Shown here: positions 37,536 through 46,831 of the stretch, one piece after another
Numbering within the stretch: position 1 is the stretch's first letter
How the letters are laid out: every line of letters starts with the position of its first letter
From: Candidatus Liberimonas magnetica
GTDB lineage: Bacteria; Elusimicrobiota; Endomicrobiia; Endomicrobiales; JAFGIL01
NCBI GenBank assembly: GCA_020523885.1
Contig: JAJAPY010000010.1
Coordinates: forward strand, 1 to 64,000
Reading direction: 5' to 3'
DNA: 64,000 bases
Made by a program: the position numbers and the translations under genes
The notes under the pieces: model-generated
What the model was told of the DNA's origin: nothing
Databases searched by the model: none
What the model saw: the letters and a program-made list of their open reading frames with translations, nothing else

Positions 37536-40500
37536 ATGAATAATAAAAAATTTGTACTATTACTATTGAGTTCTTTTTTTTTAACTTCGGCGCTTTGGTC
37601 TGCCCCGGAACCTTTGACAGGCCTAAAAAGCATAGGTACAGGATTTAAACATGTAAAACTTACCTGGACTACTCCGTACGATACTCCTTCAAGCTCAACT
37701 CCTTCCCATTATGAATTGAGGCTTTCGACATTCAACCAGATCAATACCGAATTCAAGTGGGCAAATAATTCCACTATAAAAACGTACCCTTACGTAATAA
37801 TGCTCTCTACAAATAATATCACAGGCGGCTTGACAGTATATCATACGGTTACGGGTTTGACGAACAATCAAAGCTATTTTTTTGCTATTAAGTCATCAAC
37901 CGGTAATGTCTTTACTACTAATAAATCAACGGATATTGTCGGCTGGTCCGGTATAAGTTGTATGGATGTCCTGGCGGTTCCTTTTAATACAGCACCGGGG
38001 ATGGTCGGCGGCCATAACCTGCTAAACGCTACTACCACTAATACAGCGACACCGCAACTTACCTGGGGAGCGTCGACTGCGGGAAACGATGATTTAAGTT
38101 ACTTCGACACTGTAGCCTATTATGTTGAGCTGTCTACTTCGATAGCTTTTGCAGAAAAGATAACAAAAGACGACATACCCAGCAATTCCTGGGCAGTTAC
38201 TCCTCCTTTAAATGAAAATACAACATACTGGTGGAGAGTAAAAGCTAAAGATTCCGAAGGCTTGTATTCATCAGGTTATGTTTTTCAGGACGACATACGT
38301 TTTGTGGTTAATGCCACTAACGAGGCGCCGAACCCCTTTAATTTAACAAGCCCTAACGGCACTATAGAAAACGGCAAACCTACATTCCAGTGGAATTTTA
38401 CTACCGACCCGGACCCTGTTGACTCAGTAAAATACACCCTGTTTTATTCTACAGCAAGCGATTTCAACCTCAGGATAACGACCCGGGTTGCAAACCTGGC
38501 TACTAACTCGTCCGGGCCCCAACCTTCGGTCAATTTAATAGAAAACGCCACATATTACTGGAAGGTCCAGGCTGTTGACTCAAAAGGCAAATACAGGGTA
38601 AGTAACTCTACCTGGACCGTAAGGATAAATAATTCTAATCAACAGCCAAATTCTTTTATCCTGGACTCTCCAGGCAATAATCTTATAATCGCTACGACCA
38701 CTCCTACTTTGAAGTGGGTGCCGGCAATAGACCCTGACCCTGGCGACACATTAACGTACAGGGTCGTTTACTCGTCATCCGATCCGAATATTGTTTTAAA
38801 CTATCAATCCTTTCCAAATTTGACAACCGGCCAGTATAGAACAGGCCCGCTCAATGAAGATTCAACATATTGGTGGAAAGTCCAGGTAACGGATAGCCAG
38901 CTATCTAGTAATCAAAGTCCTATTTGGGCGTTTTATGTAAATGCCACAAATAATCCGCCGTATTCTTTTAATCTTTATACATCCTCAGGAGTAGTTAATA
39001 CCAGAACCCCTATTTTTACCTGGCAGGCGGCAATGGACCAAAATGGCGATCCAGTAACCTATAGTTTTTATTACTCTAAACTGATTGATTTCAGCATTTC
39101 AGCTTCATCCCAGGGGCTGACCCAGCCTTCGTTTACCCCTGCTACTGATCTTGATACAAACAGCACATATTACTGGAAAGTAGAAGCCAGGGACAACCAT
39201 TCTGGAGTTACACCTTCGACTACCTGGCAGGTAACTATCGTAAACAACCCTCCCAATCCTTTTAATCTTTTAACTTCTTCAGGGGTAGTTAATACCAGGA
39301 CGCCGAAATTTACCTGGCAGGCGGCAGCAGACCCGAACGGTGACCCTGTAACATATAATTTTTATTACTCTAAACTGATTGATTTTGGCATTTCAGCTTC
39401 ATCCCAGGGCTTGACCGCAACTTCTTTTACACCTGCAGCTCTTGATCCAAACAGCACATATTACTGGAAAGTAGAAGCCAGGGACAACCATTCGGGAGTC
39501 AGGACTTCCGGCGTATGGCAGGTAACTATAATAAACAACGCTCCCAATTCTTTTAGCCTTTTAACTTCTTCAGGGATGGCCAATAAGAGGACCCCGAAAT
39601 TTATCTGGCAGGCGGCAACAGACCCGAATGGCGACCCTGTAACCTATAATTTTTATTATTCTAAACTAATTGATTTTACTCTTTCAGCTTCATCGCAAGG
39701 GCTGGTCCAGCCTTCTTTTACTCCCGGTACAGCTCTTGATGAAAACAGCACTTATTACTGGAAAGTAGAAGCCCGGGATAACCATTCCGGAGTTACAACT
39801 TCTGGTATATGGGATATAATAATAAATGCCGATTTACAACCGCCAAATAATTTTAATTTGTTATCTCCGAGCAACGGGGAGCGTGTAACTACAGGCGAAA
39901 TCCTGTTTAGCTGGGAAACCACTACTGACCCTGACCCGTTTGATTACGTAGACAGTTATTCGTTATACTACTCGACTTGTTCAAGTTTAAACAATCCGGG
40001 CATAGTATCAGGGCTTAAAGTTTCGACCTATACTATCCAGGTCAGCGCTCTTACAGAAGCTGTAACATACTACTGGATGGCCAAAGCAATTTCTAAGGTA
40101 AGCGGCCAGACGAACAGCCAGACAAGGAGCTTTAACATATCTAATAAGGCGCCTTATGAATTTGATTACACCTCTTCTTCCGGTGTCATAAAATCAACTA
40201 ATGTCTCGTTAAAATGGAAAAATGCAAATGACCCTGAAAATGACCCTGTTACCTATACTGTGTATTATTCGACCGATCTAAATTTCAGTTTGGTAAAATC
40301 TTCCGGCGGGATTAGCGTGCCTTATTATGGTTTGACTGCTTTAACCGACCATACTACGTATTATTGGTACGTAAACGCTACTGATGTAAGAGGAAATAAC
40401 ACGATACAGTCTGATAAAGTCTGGAGTTTCCGTGTAAACAATATTAATTACCCGCCGCTTTCATTTAACCTCCTTTACCCGCCGGACGGTACGCACTTAA

Positions 40501-41744
40501 GCGGTGTGACTACTTATTTGCAATGGCAAAAAACGACAGATCCTGACCTCAAGAGTTCGGTAGCTTATACGCTCTGGTATTCAACCAGCCAGAGTTTTGC
40601 CCTAAAGACCGTTTTAGACAGGCAAACTTCAGACTATTTCAGGTTTGCTAATAACCTGCTGTTCGGCACAACCTATTATTGGCGTGTTTATGCCCTAGGA
40701 GCAAGCGGGAACAGCAATGATATTACACAAACGCAAACCTGGCACTTCACTACCCTGGGCAGGATAAAGCCCTTTGTTCCGCAAAATTTTAAGGCAAGCC
40801 TTGATGTTACAAAAACCAGGGTTACGCTTAGCTGGGATGCGGTAAATAAAAATGCGGATAATTCTCCTATAACAAACTTAAAAGGTTATAAAATTTATAG
40901 GTCAAATAGTTTAGATGATATTTATAACGTTTCCGAAACAACAAGCGTAAGTTCCAATGTCCTTTCCTGGGTTGACACAAAGACAAGCGGGGATGTCGTT
41001 TACTATTTAATAAGGTCTTACAATATTTTAGATGTGGAAAGCGATAATTCATCTTTAAGAAGTGCCGGAGAAACAAACCTGTCTATTGCATCCCCGTCTG
41101 ATCAAAGCGTAATGGTTTCTTATTCGACTGAATTATTGCCGTCTACGATGACCATTGAAGTAATAAGGCAGGATAACCAGGATAGTAATGTCCTGGGTTC
41201 ATATATAGTAAGGACTGTCGGGCAAAACAAGGAAGTAATTAACTATACGCTTACCGAACCATTTATCTTAAGGTTCAGGAAAGGGAGTTTTCAGGCAGCT
41301 TTAGGCAGGGCGGTAACTCTCGGGTCAAGCTATGCCGGTGTATTCTGGCATAACGGAGTTAACTGGGCGTATATCGGAGGAACGCCGGATAACGGCGATA
41401 TAATCGTCAAAACACCCTATATGGGCAGCTATCAGCTCCGCAAGGTGTTCGGAAGCACAGAATTTCGTATATTAAACCTCTGGCCGAAGATAATCACTCC
41501 AAATAACGACGGCATAAATGATGCCTTCAACTGTACTTTTGAAAATCCTACATCAAATTCTGTAAGTGCCGCTATTTATGACTTGAGCGGAGCCCATGTT
41601 GCAGGCTTCAGCTCTTTAACTGATGCCTGGTTCATCTGGGATGGGAAAGATGAACACGGAGACAGGGTATCTCCCGGGATATATTTATATCAAGTCAAAT
41701 GCGGGACAAAGGTCTCTAACGGCACGGTTGTTGTGGCAAGGTAA
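37536..41744 (+). CDS. Secreted fibronectin/Ig-like repeat protein with C-terminal sorting domain
   Basis: 1402 residues from the ATG at 37536 (a TTG at 37512 is also in frame). A signal peptide (about 1-23) is followed by 11 fibronectin-type units by my count. They share the pattern 'W.A..DPNGDPVTYxFYYS' then 'NSTYYWKVEARDN'. Units 4-6 are near-identical at DNA level. The end, 'ITPNNDGINDAF' through 'IWDGKDEHGDRVSPGIYLYQ', is a gliding-associated/FlgD-like sorting domain. Likely an outer-surface protein handed to the outer membrane by the PorV-like protein encoded one base after its stop. No catalytic residues seen. Confidence 0.85.
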   Translation: MNNKKFVLLLLSSFFLTSALWSAPEPLTGLKSIGTGFKHVKLTWTTPYDTPSSSTPSHYELRLSTFNQINTEFKWANNSTIKTYPYVIMLSTNNITGGLTVYHTVTGLTNNQSYFFAIKSSTGNVFTTNKSTDIVGWSGISCMDVLAVPFNTAPGMVGGHNLLNATTTNTATPQLTWGASTAGNDDLSYFDTVAYYVELSTSIAFAEKITKDDIPSNSWAVTPPLNENTTYWWRVKAKDSEGLYSSGYVFQDDIRFVVNATNEAPNPFNLTSPNGTIENGKPTFQWNFTTDPDPVDSVKYTLFYSTASDFNLRITTRVANLATNSSGPQPSVNLIENATYYWKVQAVDSKGKYRVSNSTWTVRINNSNQQPNSFILDSPGNNLIIATTTPTLKWVPAIDPDPGDTLTYRVVYSSSDPNIVLNYQSFPNLTTGQYRTGPLNEDSTYWWKVQVTDSQLSSNQSPIWAFYVNATNNPPYSFNLYTSSGVVNTRTPIFTWQAAMDQNGDPVTYSFYYSKLIDFSISASSQGLTQPSFTPATDLDTNSTYYWKVEARDNHSGVTPSTTWQVTIVNNPPNPFNLLTSSGVVNTRTPKFTWQAAADPNGDPVTYNFYYSKLIDFGISASSQGLTATSFTPAALDPNSTYYWKVEARDNHSGVRTSGVWQVTIINNAPNSFSLLTSSGMANKRTPKFIWQAATDPNGDPVTYNFYYSKLIDFTLSASSQGLVQPSFTPGTALDENSTYYWKVEARDNHSGVTTSGIWDIIINADLQPPNNFNLLSPSNGERVTTGEILFSWETTTDPDPFDYVDSYSLYYSTCSSLNNPGIVSGLKVSTYTIQVSALTEAVTYYWMAKAISKVSGQTNSQTRSFNISNKAPYEFDYTSSSGVIKSTNVSLKWKNANDPENDPVTYTVYYSTDLNFSLVKSSGGISVPYYGLTALTDHTTYYWYVNATDVRGNNTIQSDKVWSFRVNNINYPPLSFNLLYPPDGTHLSGVTTYLQWQKTTDPDLKSSVAYTLWYSTSQSFALKTVLDRQTSDYFRFANNLLFGTTYYWRVYALGASGNSNDITQTQTWHFTTLGRIKPFVPQNFKASLDVTKTRVTLSWDAVNKNADNSPITNLKGYKIYRSNSLDDIYNVSETTSVSSNVLSWVDTKTSGDVVYYLIRSYNILDVESDNSSLRSAGETNLSIASPSDQSVMVSYSTELLPSTMTIEVIRQDNQDSNVLGSYIVRTVGQNKEVINYTLTEPFILRFRKGSFQAALGRAVTLGSSYAGVFWHNGVNWAYIGGTPDNGDIIVKTPYMGSYQLRKVFGSTEFRILNLWPKIITPNNDGINDAFNCTFENPTSNSVSAAIYDLSGAHVAGFSSLTDAWFIWDGKDEHGDRVSPGIYLYQVKCGTKVSNGTVVVAR
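38950..39830 (+). repeat. Three near-identical fibronectin-like units in tandem
   Basis: Units of about 285-290 bp starting near 38960, 39250 and 39540 share long identical stretches, for example those coding 'YYSKLIDF' and 'YYWKVEARDNHSGV'. This is recent duplication or gene conversion within the gene. Confidence 0.85.
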
Positions 41745-41745
41745 A

Positions 41746-43320
41746 ATGAATAATAAATGGAAGTTATTAATTATCTTAATAGTGAATTTTGCAATTTGCA
41801 ATTTGCAATTTGCAATTGATGTAAATGCTGCCTTCAAGGATGATTTATATAGCGCACGTATAAATTCTATGGCAGGTGCCTTTGTTGCGGTCGCAGATGA
41901 CAGCCAGTCTGTCTTCATTCAGCCGGCAGGGCTTGCAAACCTAAAGAACCCCGAGTTTTCTTTAAGTTACGGGCATGTTTATTGGGGACTGGATGACGGA
42001 AGCCAGATAACAAGCCCGGTCTTATCTTTAGGGATGCCTTTATCAAAAAAACTTTCCTTTGGGCTAGGCTATAAAACTATAAGCCTGCAAAATGTCTATG
42101 ACGAGAGCACGATAACATCCGCCTTGGCATACAAACTTAACGGATTTTCATCAGTAGGGCTCGCTTATAAAAATCTAAGCATAAAATACGGCAGCGATAG
42201 TTATACATTAATAGACCCGGTCTTAAAGAGTAAAAATACGGTCAGCGACTATGACCTGGATATCGGTTTATTTATCCAGCCGCTGCCGTTTTTGAGTTTC
42301 GGGTACAGCAAACAGGGCCTTCTTGGCGCTAATATAGGGTTGGATGAAAAAATAAAATCACCGGCTGTCGAAAGGATCGGTGCGGCTTATAAAGAAAATA
42401 TGTTTAAGGTGATTTATGAAAACGTGAAGCAGGACAATACTATGAAAAATCTAATGGGGATAGAGAAGGTTTTTTTAAACAACAGCTTTGCCCTGCGTTT
42501 CGGGTTCGGGTGGGGTGATAACGAATTTGGAAAGCTGGCAGTCGGCGCAGGGGCGAATTTCAATCAATTCTCTCTTGATTATTCATTCGACTATCCGTTA
42601 AAAGGGATTGAAAATACTTCAGGAGTGCATTTCCTGAGCTTTAACGTCAGGTTTCTTAAGCCTGAGGAAAACGCTGCGCAGCCAAGAAAAGAAAAAAAAC
42701 AAACAGGGGAAGAAATAAAGAAGGCATTCAAAGATAAATTACAGGGTATGCTGTCACAAAAGCAAGTTAAGGAACCCCTAGCCCAGCAAACAAAGAAGGC
42801 CTGTTTTTGGAGTCCTATGGCATGTATTAGCAGCCTGGGGGAACTTATAAAGCCTCCTGAATTGTATACTTCTCCTTTTTATATCGCAGGCCCGCTTGGG
42901 CCTTTCCAGTTTCAGGTTGAAGAACCAGGTAAAGAGCTTGGTATTGTTGAGCAAAATAATATTAAATTGGAGTTAGAAAAATTGGCTCCGCCCGCAACAG
43001 GGCAGATAGATAACACAATTGAAACATTGCCGGCCCAGAAAGAAAATGCAGTTAGTGAGGTTCCTTCAGCTCCTGGGGCTCCTGCCATTGCTGTTGAACC
43101 GCAGCCTGAGAAGATCGGAAAACCAAAGGCAATAAATAAAGAAAAAGATAAAGTATCGGTTTTTAAAAGCCATACGGTGCTTTCAGGTGAGACTTTGCCG
43201 ATGATAGCAAAAAAATATTACGGGAAAGAATCGGACTGGATAAAGATCTATGAGGCAAACAAAGACCACATTGAAAAAGGCTCTCTTAAACAGGGACAAG
43301 TTTTGGTAATACCGCAATAA
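41746..43320 (+). CDS. PorV/UPF0164-like outer-membrane barrel with C-terminal LysM
   Basis: 524 residues. The ATG at 41746 is one base after the stop of the fibronectin-like gene, so translation is probably coupled. The signal peptide contains 'NFAICNLQFAI', which is the translation of four perfect TTTGCAA repeats. The barrel part has 'RINSMAGAFVAVADDSQS' and 'IQPAGLANL', the PorV-type start, and runs to about 300. A Lys/Pro-rich linker follows. The last 50 residues are a LysM domain ('HTVLSGETLPMIAKKYYGK', 'QGQVLVIPQ') that should bind peptidoglycan. This would anchor the barrel to the cell wall. The pairing with the preceding cargo gene suggests a dedicated shuttle. Confidence 0.82.
   Translation: MNNKWKLLIILIVNFAICNLQFAIDVNAAFKDDLYSARINSMAGAFVAVADDSQSVFIQPAGLANLKNPEFSLSYGHVYWGLDDGSQITSPVLSLGMPLSKKLSFGLGYKTISLQNVYDESTITSALAYKLNGFSSVGLAYKNLSIKYGSDSYTLIDPVLKSKNTVSDYDLDIGLFIQPLPFLSFGYSKQGLLGANIGLDEKIKSPAVERIGAAYKENMFKVIYENVKQDNTMKNLMGIEKVFLNNSFALRFGFGWGDNEFGKLAVGAGANFNQFSLDYSFDYPLKGIENTSGVHFLSFNVRFLKPEENAAQPRKEKKQTGEEIKKAFKDKLQGMLSQKQVKEPLAQQTKKACFWSPMACISSLGELIKPPELYTSPFYIAGPLGPFQFQVEEPGKELGIVEQNNIKLELEKLAPPATGQIDNTIETLPAQKENAVSEVPSAPGAPAIAVEPQPEKIGKPKAINKEKDKVSVFKSHTVLSGETLPMIAKKYYGKESDWIKIYEANKDHIEKGSLKQGQVLVIPQ
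41788..41815. repeat. Four perfect TTTGCAA heptads inside a signal-peptide coding region
   Basis: TTTGCAA repeats four times exactly at 41788, 41795, 41802 and 41809. Three heptads make seven codons, so the array reads as a seven-residue repeat (FAICNLQ). No complementary arm was seen nearby. Confidence 0.95.
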
Positions 43321-43329
43321 AGAAATGTA

Positions 43330-43394
43330 TAAGCTGTAACCCGTAACCTGTGACCCGAAAAACCTCCGGGTTACTGGTACCGGGTTGCGGGTCA
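43330..43394. repeat. Heptad-repeat hairpin, words TAACCCG/CGGGTTA
   Basis: Left arm TAAGCTG-TAACCCG-TAACCTG-TGACCCG (43330-43357). Right arm CGGGTTA-CTGGTAC-CGGGTTG-CGGGTCA (43367-43394). The right arm ends five bases before the ribosome site of the next gene. Confidence 0.9.
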
Positions 43395-43410
43395 CTCTTG
43401 GAGGATGAAA

Positions 43411-45489
43411 ATGGATGAATTTAATGACCTTGACAATGAACTTGCCAAATTAAAACAGGAACTTTCTTCCCACGGAGATGAATGGACGCGTCAATTTAAT
43501 TTCCCCGGGTCAAATGATTACTGGAAAAGGAGGCAGGAAGAAGACAGTGCTATCTGGCAAAAAAGGCTTAACGTAAATGAAGAAGAAAAAAAGATCCTCG
43601 AAGAAAAGCTTAAAGAGCAAAAATTGCAGATAGAGAAGTATAACGAGCACTTAAGAGAAGTAGAAAAGAAGATCGAAGAAGATGCCCGCCGGTGGGAAGA
43701 GAGGTTCAAAGTAAGAGAGACAGAACTGATGCTTGAGAAAAACAGGGTTTTATGGGAAGAAAAAATGAAGGAAAAAGAAAATGAAAACCATTTCCTTCTT
43801 TCCAAAGTGTCAGAGCTGAATGCAAAAATTGGTGAGGAAAAAGAGCAGCAGTTGAAGGACAGGGATAAGACAGACGAATATTTGAGTAAATTAAAAGAAG
43901 CTCACGAAGATAAGACAAGGTCTTATACGGGCCAAGTAGATGTTTTAAGAGCCAGGGTCGCTGAACTTGAGAAAGATCTTGGGGAAAGGATGTCTGAACT
44001 AAGGACAAAAAGCGGAGCTTATGAAGAGAAGATAAAAAAGATGGATGACTATACAATAGAGCTTGCTAGGTTAAAAGATACCGCAGTAAGCGAAAATTGC
44101 CTGTTAAAAGAAGAACTTTCAAAGGCCAAGCTGCAGAATACGGAAGAAAAAAAGCAATTACAGGAATCCTTAAAACTAAGGGCTCAGCAGTTTGTTTCAA
44201 ATTTTTACGCATATCTCGGTCCTCTCTTGGGGCTCTTGCACGGGATATCTACAAAGAGGCTGTCCGGCGACCTCATAGGGCCTGTCAAGGACTCAGTGCA
44301 GAGGCTTGAGAATGAAACTGGACTGTTTATGACGAATCTGGATATGAAGTTCCAGTATAATGAACTTTATACATTGGGACTTATTCTGCCGGAAGATGAA
44401 TTGGGTTTTTTTAACAAGCTATCCGCCAGCCAGAAGATCAGAACGAAAGTGTTGGACATAAAGGCTATTAAAAATGACATATCCAGGATCAAGCCTCAAG
44501 CTGTGCTCGTATCCATAAAGTTTTTAAAATATGCCTATAAAATAAAAAATAAATGGTCGTTTATACCTGTAATAATTTTTGGCACTGTTAACGCAAAGCT
44601 TCACAAAAAACTTTTAGCAAAAGGGTTTGAGGTTATTTTACCGCCTTATATAACGGAAGAGATTATAACTCTGCTTAACCAGACAGTTTCCAAAAGTATT
44701 GCCTGGCCGGAATACTGGGAAAAGATACAGCCAAAGAGGGATTATCTTTCAAAGCTGGCAGTTATGTCGGGTTTAATCCTTCTTTGTTTATCAGGGTATT
44801 ATTTGAATAATTACTATGTAAATAAAAGTTTGAATGTTGTCCTACATTTTAATACGCCGTACCCGCAGCCGACAAACATAACCTTTGACGGCCAGAATAT
44901 CTGGGTATGCGACTGGTTTGGTCAGAGCATATATAAACATAGTGTTAACAATGATTTTAAGCTTATTAAGATTTTTCATTTTCCGGAAAAGCATTTTACA
45001 ACACTGGCCTGGGCCGGCGGGTATTTATGGTCAGCCGATCCCTGGAATAAAAAGATATACAAGCATAACATGGATGAAGCTTTGTCCATAATAGGTTCCT
45101 ATCAGGCACCGAATGCAGCCCCAAGCGGGTTGGCCGGTGACAGAGAGGTTTTGTGGTCCTGCGACAGTGCGCTGGCTCAGATTTACAGGCACAGGCTGGA
45201 TGATAAATTAACTGTAGAAGAGACATATAAAAGCCCCGGCTCCAGCCCCAGCGGCCTTTACTTTGACGGAGAAAAGCTCTGGAGCCTGGATTCAAAAACA
45301 AATAAGATATATTGCCATGATATAAGTAAAGGTTTAGCTGTTGAAGGAGAATATTTGCCGGTCGGGTATGAACAGAAAGGGTATAATTTAAGCGGGATAG
45401 CTATAAGTAAAGACAGGGTATGGGTATGTTCTGAAAGGTTGGGTGAAATACAGGGCTATCAAAAAACCTTGTTAAAAAAAATTAAATAG
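43411..45489 (+). CDS. Coiled-coil / pseudo-receiver / TM / beta-propeller protein
   Basis: 692 residues. The start is set at 43411 because GGAGG (43400-43404) touches the ATG at 43405 but sits six bases before 43411. Residues about 1-265 are coiled coil. About 312-426 looks like a response-regulator receiver fold ('KPQAVLVSIKFLKYA', 'FIPVIIFGT', 'LLAKGFEVILPPYITEEI'), but the phosphate-accepting Asp is replaced (LVSI). A TM segment lies at about 446-468. Five propeller-like repeats follow ('PSGLYFDGEKLWSLDS', 'IYKHNMD'). The layout puts the coiled coil and pseudo-receiver in the cytoplasm and the propeller outside the inner membrane. A structural link across the membrane is inferred. I know no named family with this order. 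Confidence 0.8.
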   Translation: MDEFNDLDNELAKLKQELSSHGDEWTRQFNFPGSNDYWKRRQEEDSAIWQKRLNVNEEEKKILEEKLKEQKLQIEKYNEHLREVEKKIEEDARRWEERFKVRETELMLEKNRVLWEEKMKEKENENHFLLSKVSELNAKIGEEKEQQLKDRDKTDEYLSKLKEAHEDKTRSYTGQVDVLRARVAELEKDLGERMSELRTKSGAYEEKIKKMDDYTIELARLKDTAVSENCLLKEELSKAKLQNTEEKKQLQESLKLRAQQFVSNFYAYLGPLLGLLHGISTKRLSGDLIGPVKDSVQRLENETGLFMTNLDMKFQYNELYTLGLILPEDELGFFNKLSASQKIRTKVLDIKAIKNDISRIKPQAVLVSIKFLKYAYKIKNKWSFIPVIIFGTVNAKLHKKLLAKGFEVILPPYITEEIITLLNQTVSKSIAWPEYWEKIQPKRDYLSKLAVMSGLILLCLSGYYLNNYYVNKSLNVVLHFNTPYPQPTNITFDGQNIWVCDWFGQSIYKHSVNNDFKLIKIFHFPEKHFTTLAWAGGYLWSADPWNKKIYKHNMDEALSIIGSYQAPNAAPSGLAGDREVLWSCDSALAQIYRHRLDDKLTVEETYKSPGSSPSGLYFDGEKLWSLDSKTNKIYCHDISKGLAVEGEYLPVGYEQKGYNLSGIAISKDRVWVCSERLGEIQGYQKTLLKKIK

Positions 45490-45516
45490 GGCCTGCTGAA
45501 AAACTCAGCAGCCCTT
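45489..45516 (+). terminator. Likely terminator between convergent genes
   Basis: GGGCCTGCTGA pairs with TCAGCAGCCC around AAAAC, directly after the stop codon. The following T tract is interrupted (TTGCCTTT), so efficiency is uncertain. It separates the plus-strand cluster from the minus-strand PorV gene. Confidence 0.65.
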
Positions 45517-45541
45517 GCCTTTGTCTTTGTACTCAGAATTT

Positions 45542-46831
45542 TTACTTTTCGAGGGTCAGTGCTATATTGACTTCAATGGCTTTGTCGTTTTCTCCGATAA
45601 CAACAGGCTTTCTTATACCTTTGTACCCCCGCTGCCAGAATCCCATGACATAGTTTCCCGGAACGATGTTACGTATTTTATACCAGCCGTATTCCGAAGC
45701 ATTAAAAACCAGGATCTCTTTACCGTTTTTTATAAGTTTAACCAGCGCACCCGGAATCGGATTATTTTCGATATCGGTTACAGTCCCGGTAATAACACAC
45801 CTCTGCCCTATGATTTGTTGTTTTGAGGGCAAGGTTTCCTTGGTTTGCTCTTTTTTTGCCTCAATAACCTTCCTGCTTGATACCTTTTTTTCCACCTCTT
45901 GTCCAAAACGAACGTTTAAAGAATACCGATGAGTGGTACCTAGATCCCCGTAAAATGTCCAGGCATAGTCAAAACCTATATACTGGGATATTTTTATCCC
46001 TAACCCTGCTGACAATCCGGATAAGGCATCCAGGTCTTGAACTGTATTATAGCCAGCTCTTAAAGCTATCGTTTCAGTAAACCGGTATTCGCTGCCCAGG
46101 CTGAAATTTACATCGTTGTCTGCGGGAGCGTTGATATCCAGAGCTATTTTACAACTCGGCGCTAAAGCGTATGCGCCGCCGAGTTTCACGTTCATAGGAA
46201 GAGGGTCTTCCATATCAATGAATTTCATCTTAGTGCCGATGTTCTGCGCTGCCAACCCGATATACAGCTTATCTTCCATCAAGGCACGCAATATGCCTAT
46301 ATCCACACCGGTCGCGGTCGCAGTATGCTCGATTTTTGAGGAAATGTATTTCAAGTTTATTCCAAGGCCAGCGAACTTCAGGTCTCTTGCATAGGACAAC
46401 GACAATGCCGTATCAGAGGGGTTTATAGTGTCACCCGCCAGTCCAGTATCATCCATTTTAATGATATTCCCATACGACATATATTGGGCCGCAAGGCCGA
46501 ATACCCCGAAGTCTTGAACGGGCATCGAGTAGGACAGCCAGTCGTAGGACATCTCTTCAAACCAGGCTGCATGCATCATCGAAAGAGATTTAGTTCTGGC
46601 CCTGACCAGCCCCGCAGGGTTCCAGTAAATCGAGGTTGAGTCGTCGGCCATACCTGCGAACGCTTCGCCCATACCCGCAGCGCGGGCGCCCGCTCCGAGC
46701 TTCAGAAATTGTGCGGTTGAGGTTCCTGCGTCTTTCGAGCCGAATGAAGCGAAAGCAAGCGAGCTGCAAACTGCGGCCGTAGCAATGGCAAAAAATAACT
46801 TTTTCATGATTTTTCTTGGAGATGTATTCAT
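45542..46831 (-). CDS. PorV/UPF0164-like outer-membrane barrel with carboxypeptidase-regulatory-like domain
   Basis: 429 residues. The ATG at 46831 follows the stop of the upstream peptidase gene with no gap; an in-frame ATG at 46807 starts a more typical signal peptide. The PorV signature is strong: 'LGAGARAAGMGEAFAGMADD' then 'SIYWNPAGLV'. The barrel runs to about 325. After a linker, about 345-425 is a carboxypeptidase-regulatory-like beta sandwich ('GTVTDIENNPIPGALVKLI', 'GNYVMGFWQRGYKGI'). It is the last gene of the minus-strand operon. It probably serves the sorting-domain peptidase encoded just upstream. Confidence 0.85.
   Translation of the reverse strand: MNTSPRKIMKKLFFAIATAAVCSSLAFASFGSKDAGTSTAQFLKLGAGARAAGMGEAFAGMADDSTSIYWNPAGLVRARTKSLSMMHAAWFEEMSYDWLSYSMPVQDFGVFGLAAQYMSYGNIIKMDDTGLAGDTINPSDTALSLSYARDLKFAGLGINLKYISSKIEHTATATGVDIGILRALMEDKLYIGLAAQNIGTKMKFIDMEDPLPMNVKLGGAYALAPSCKIALDINAPADNDVNFSLGSEYRFTETIALRAGYNTVQDLDALSGLSAGLGIKISQYIGFDYAWTFYGDLGTTHRYSLNVRFGQEVEKKVSSRKVIEAKKEQTKETLPSKQQIIGQRCVITGTVTDIENNPIPGALVKLIKNGKEILVFNASEYGWYKIRNIVPGNYVMGFWQRGYKGIRKPVVIGENDKAIEVNIALTLEK

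Noticed and set aside
45515-46394. Plus-strand ORFs opposite the third PorV gene
   Set aside because: Shadow frames of a clear PorV-family coding region.
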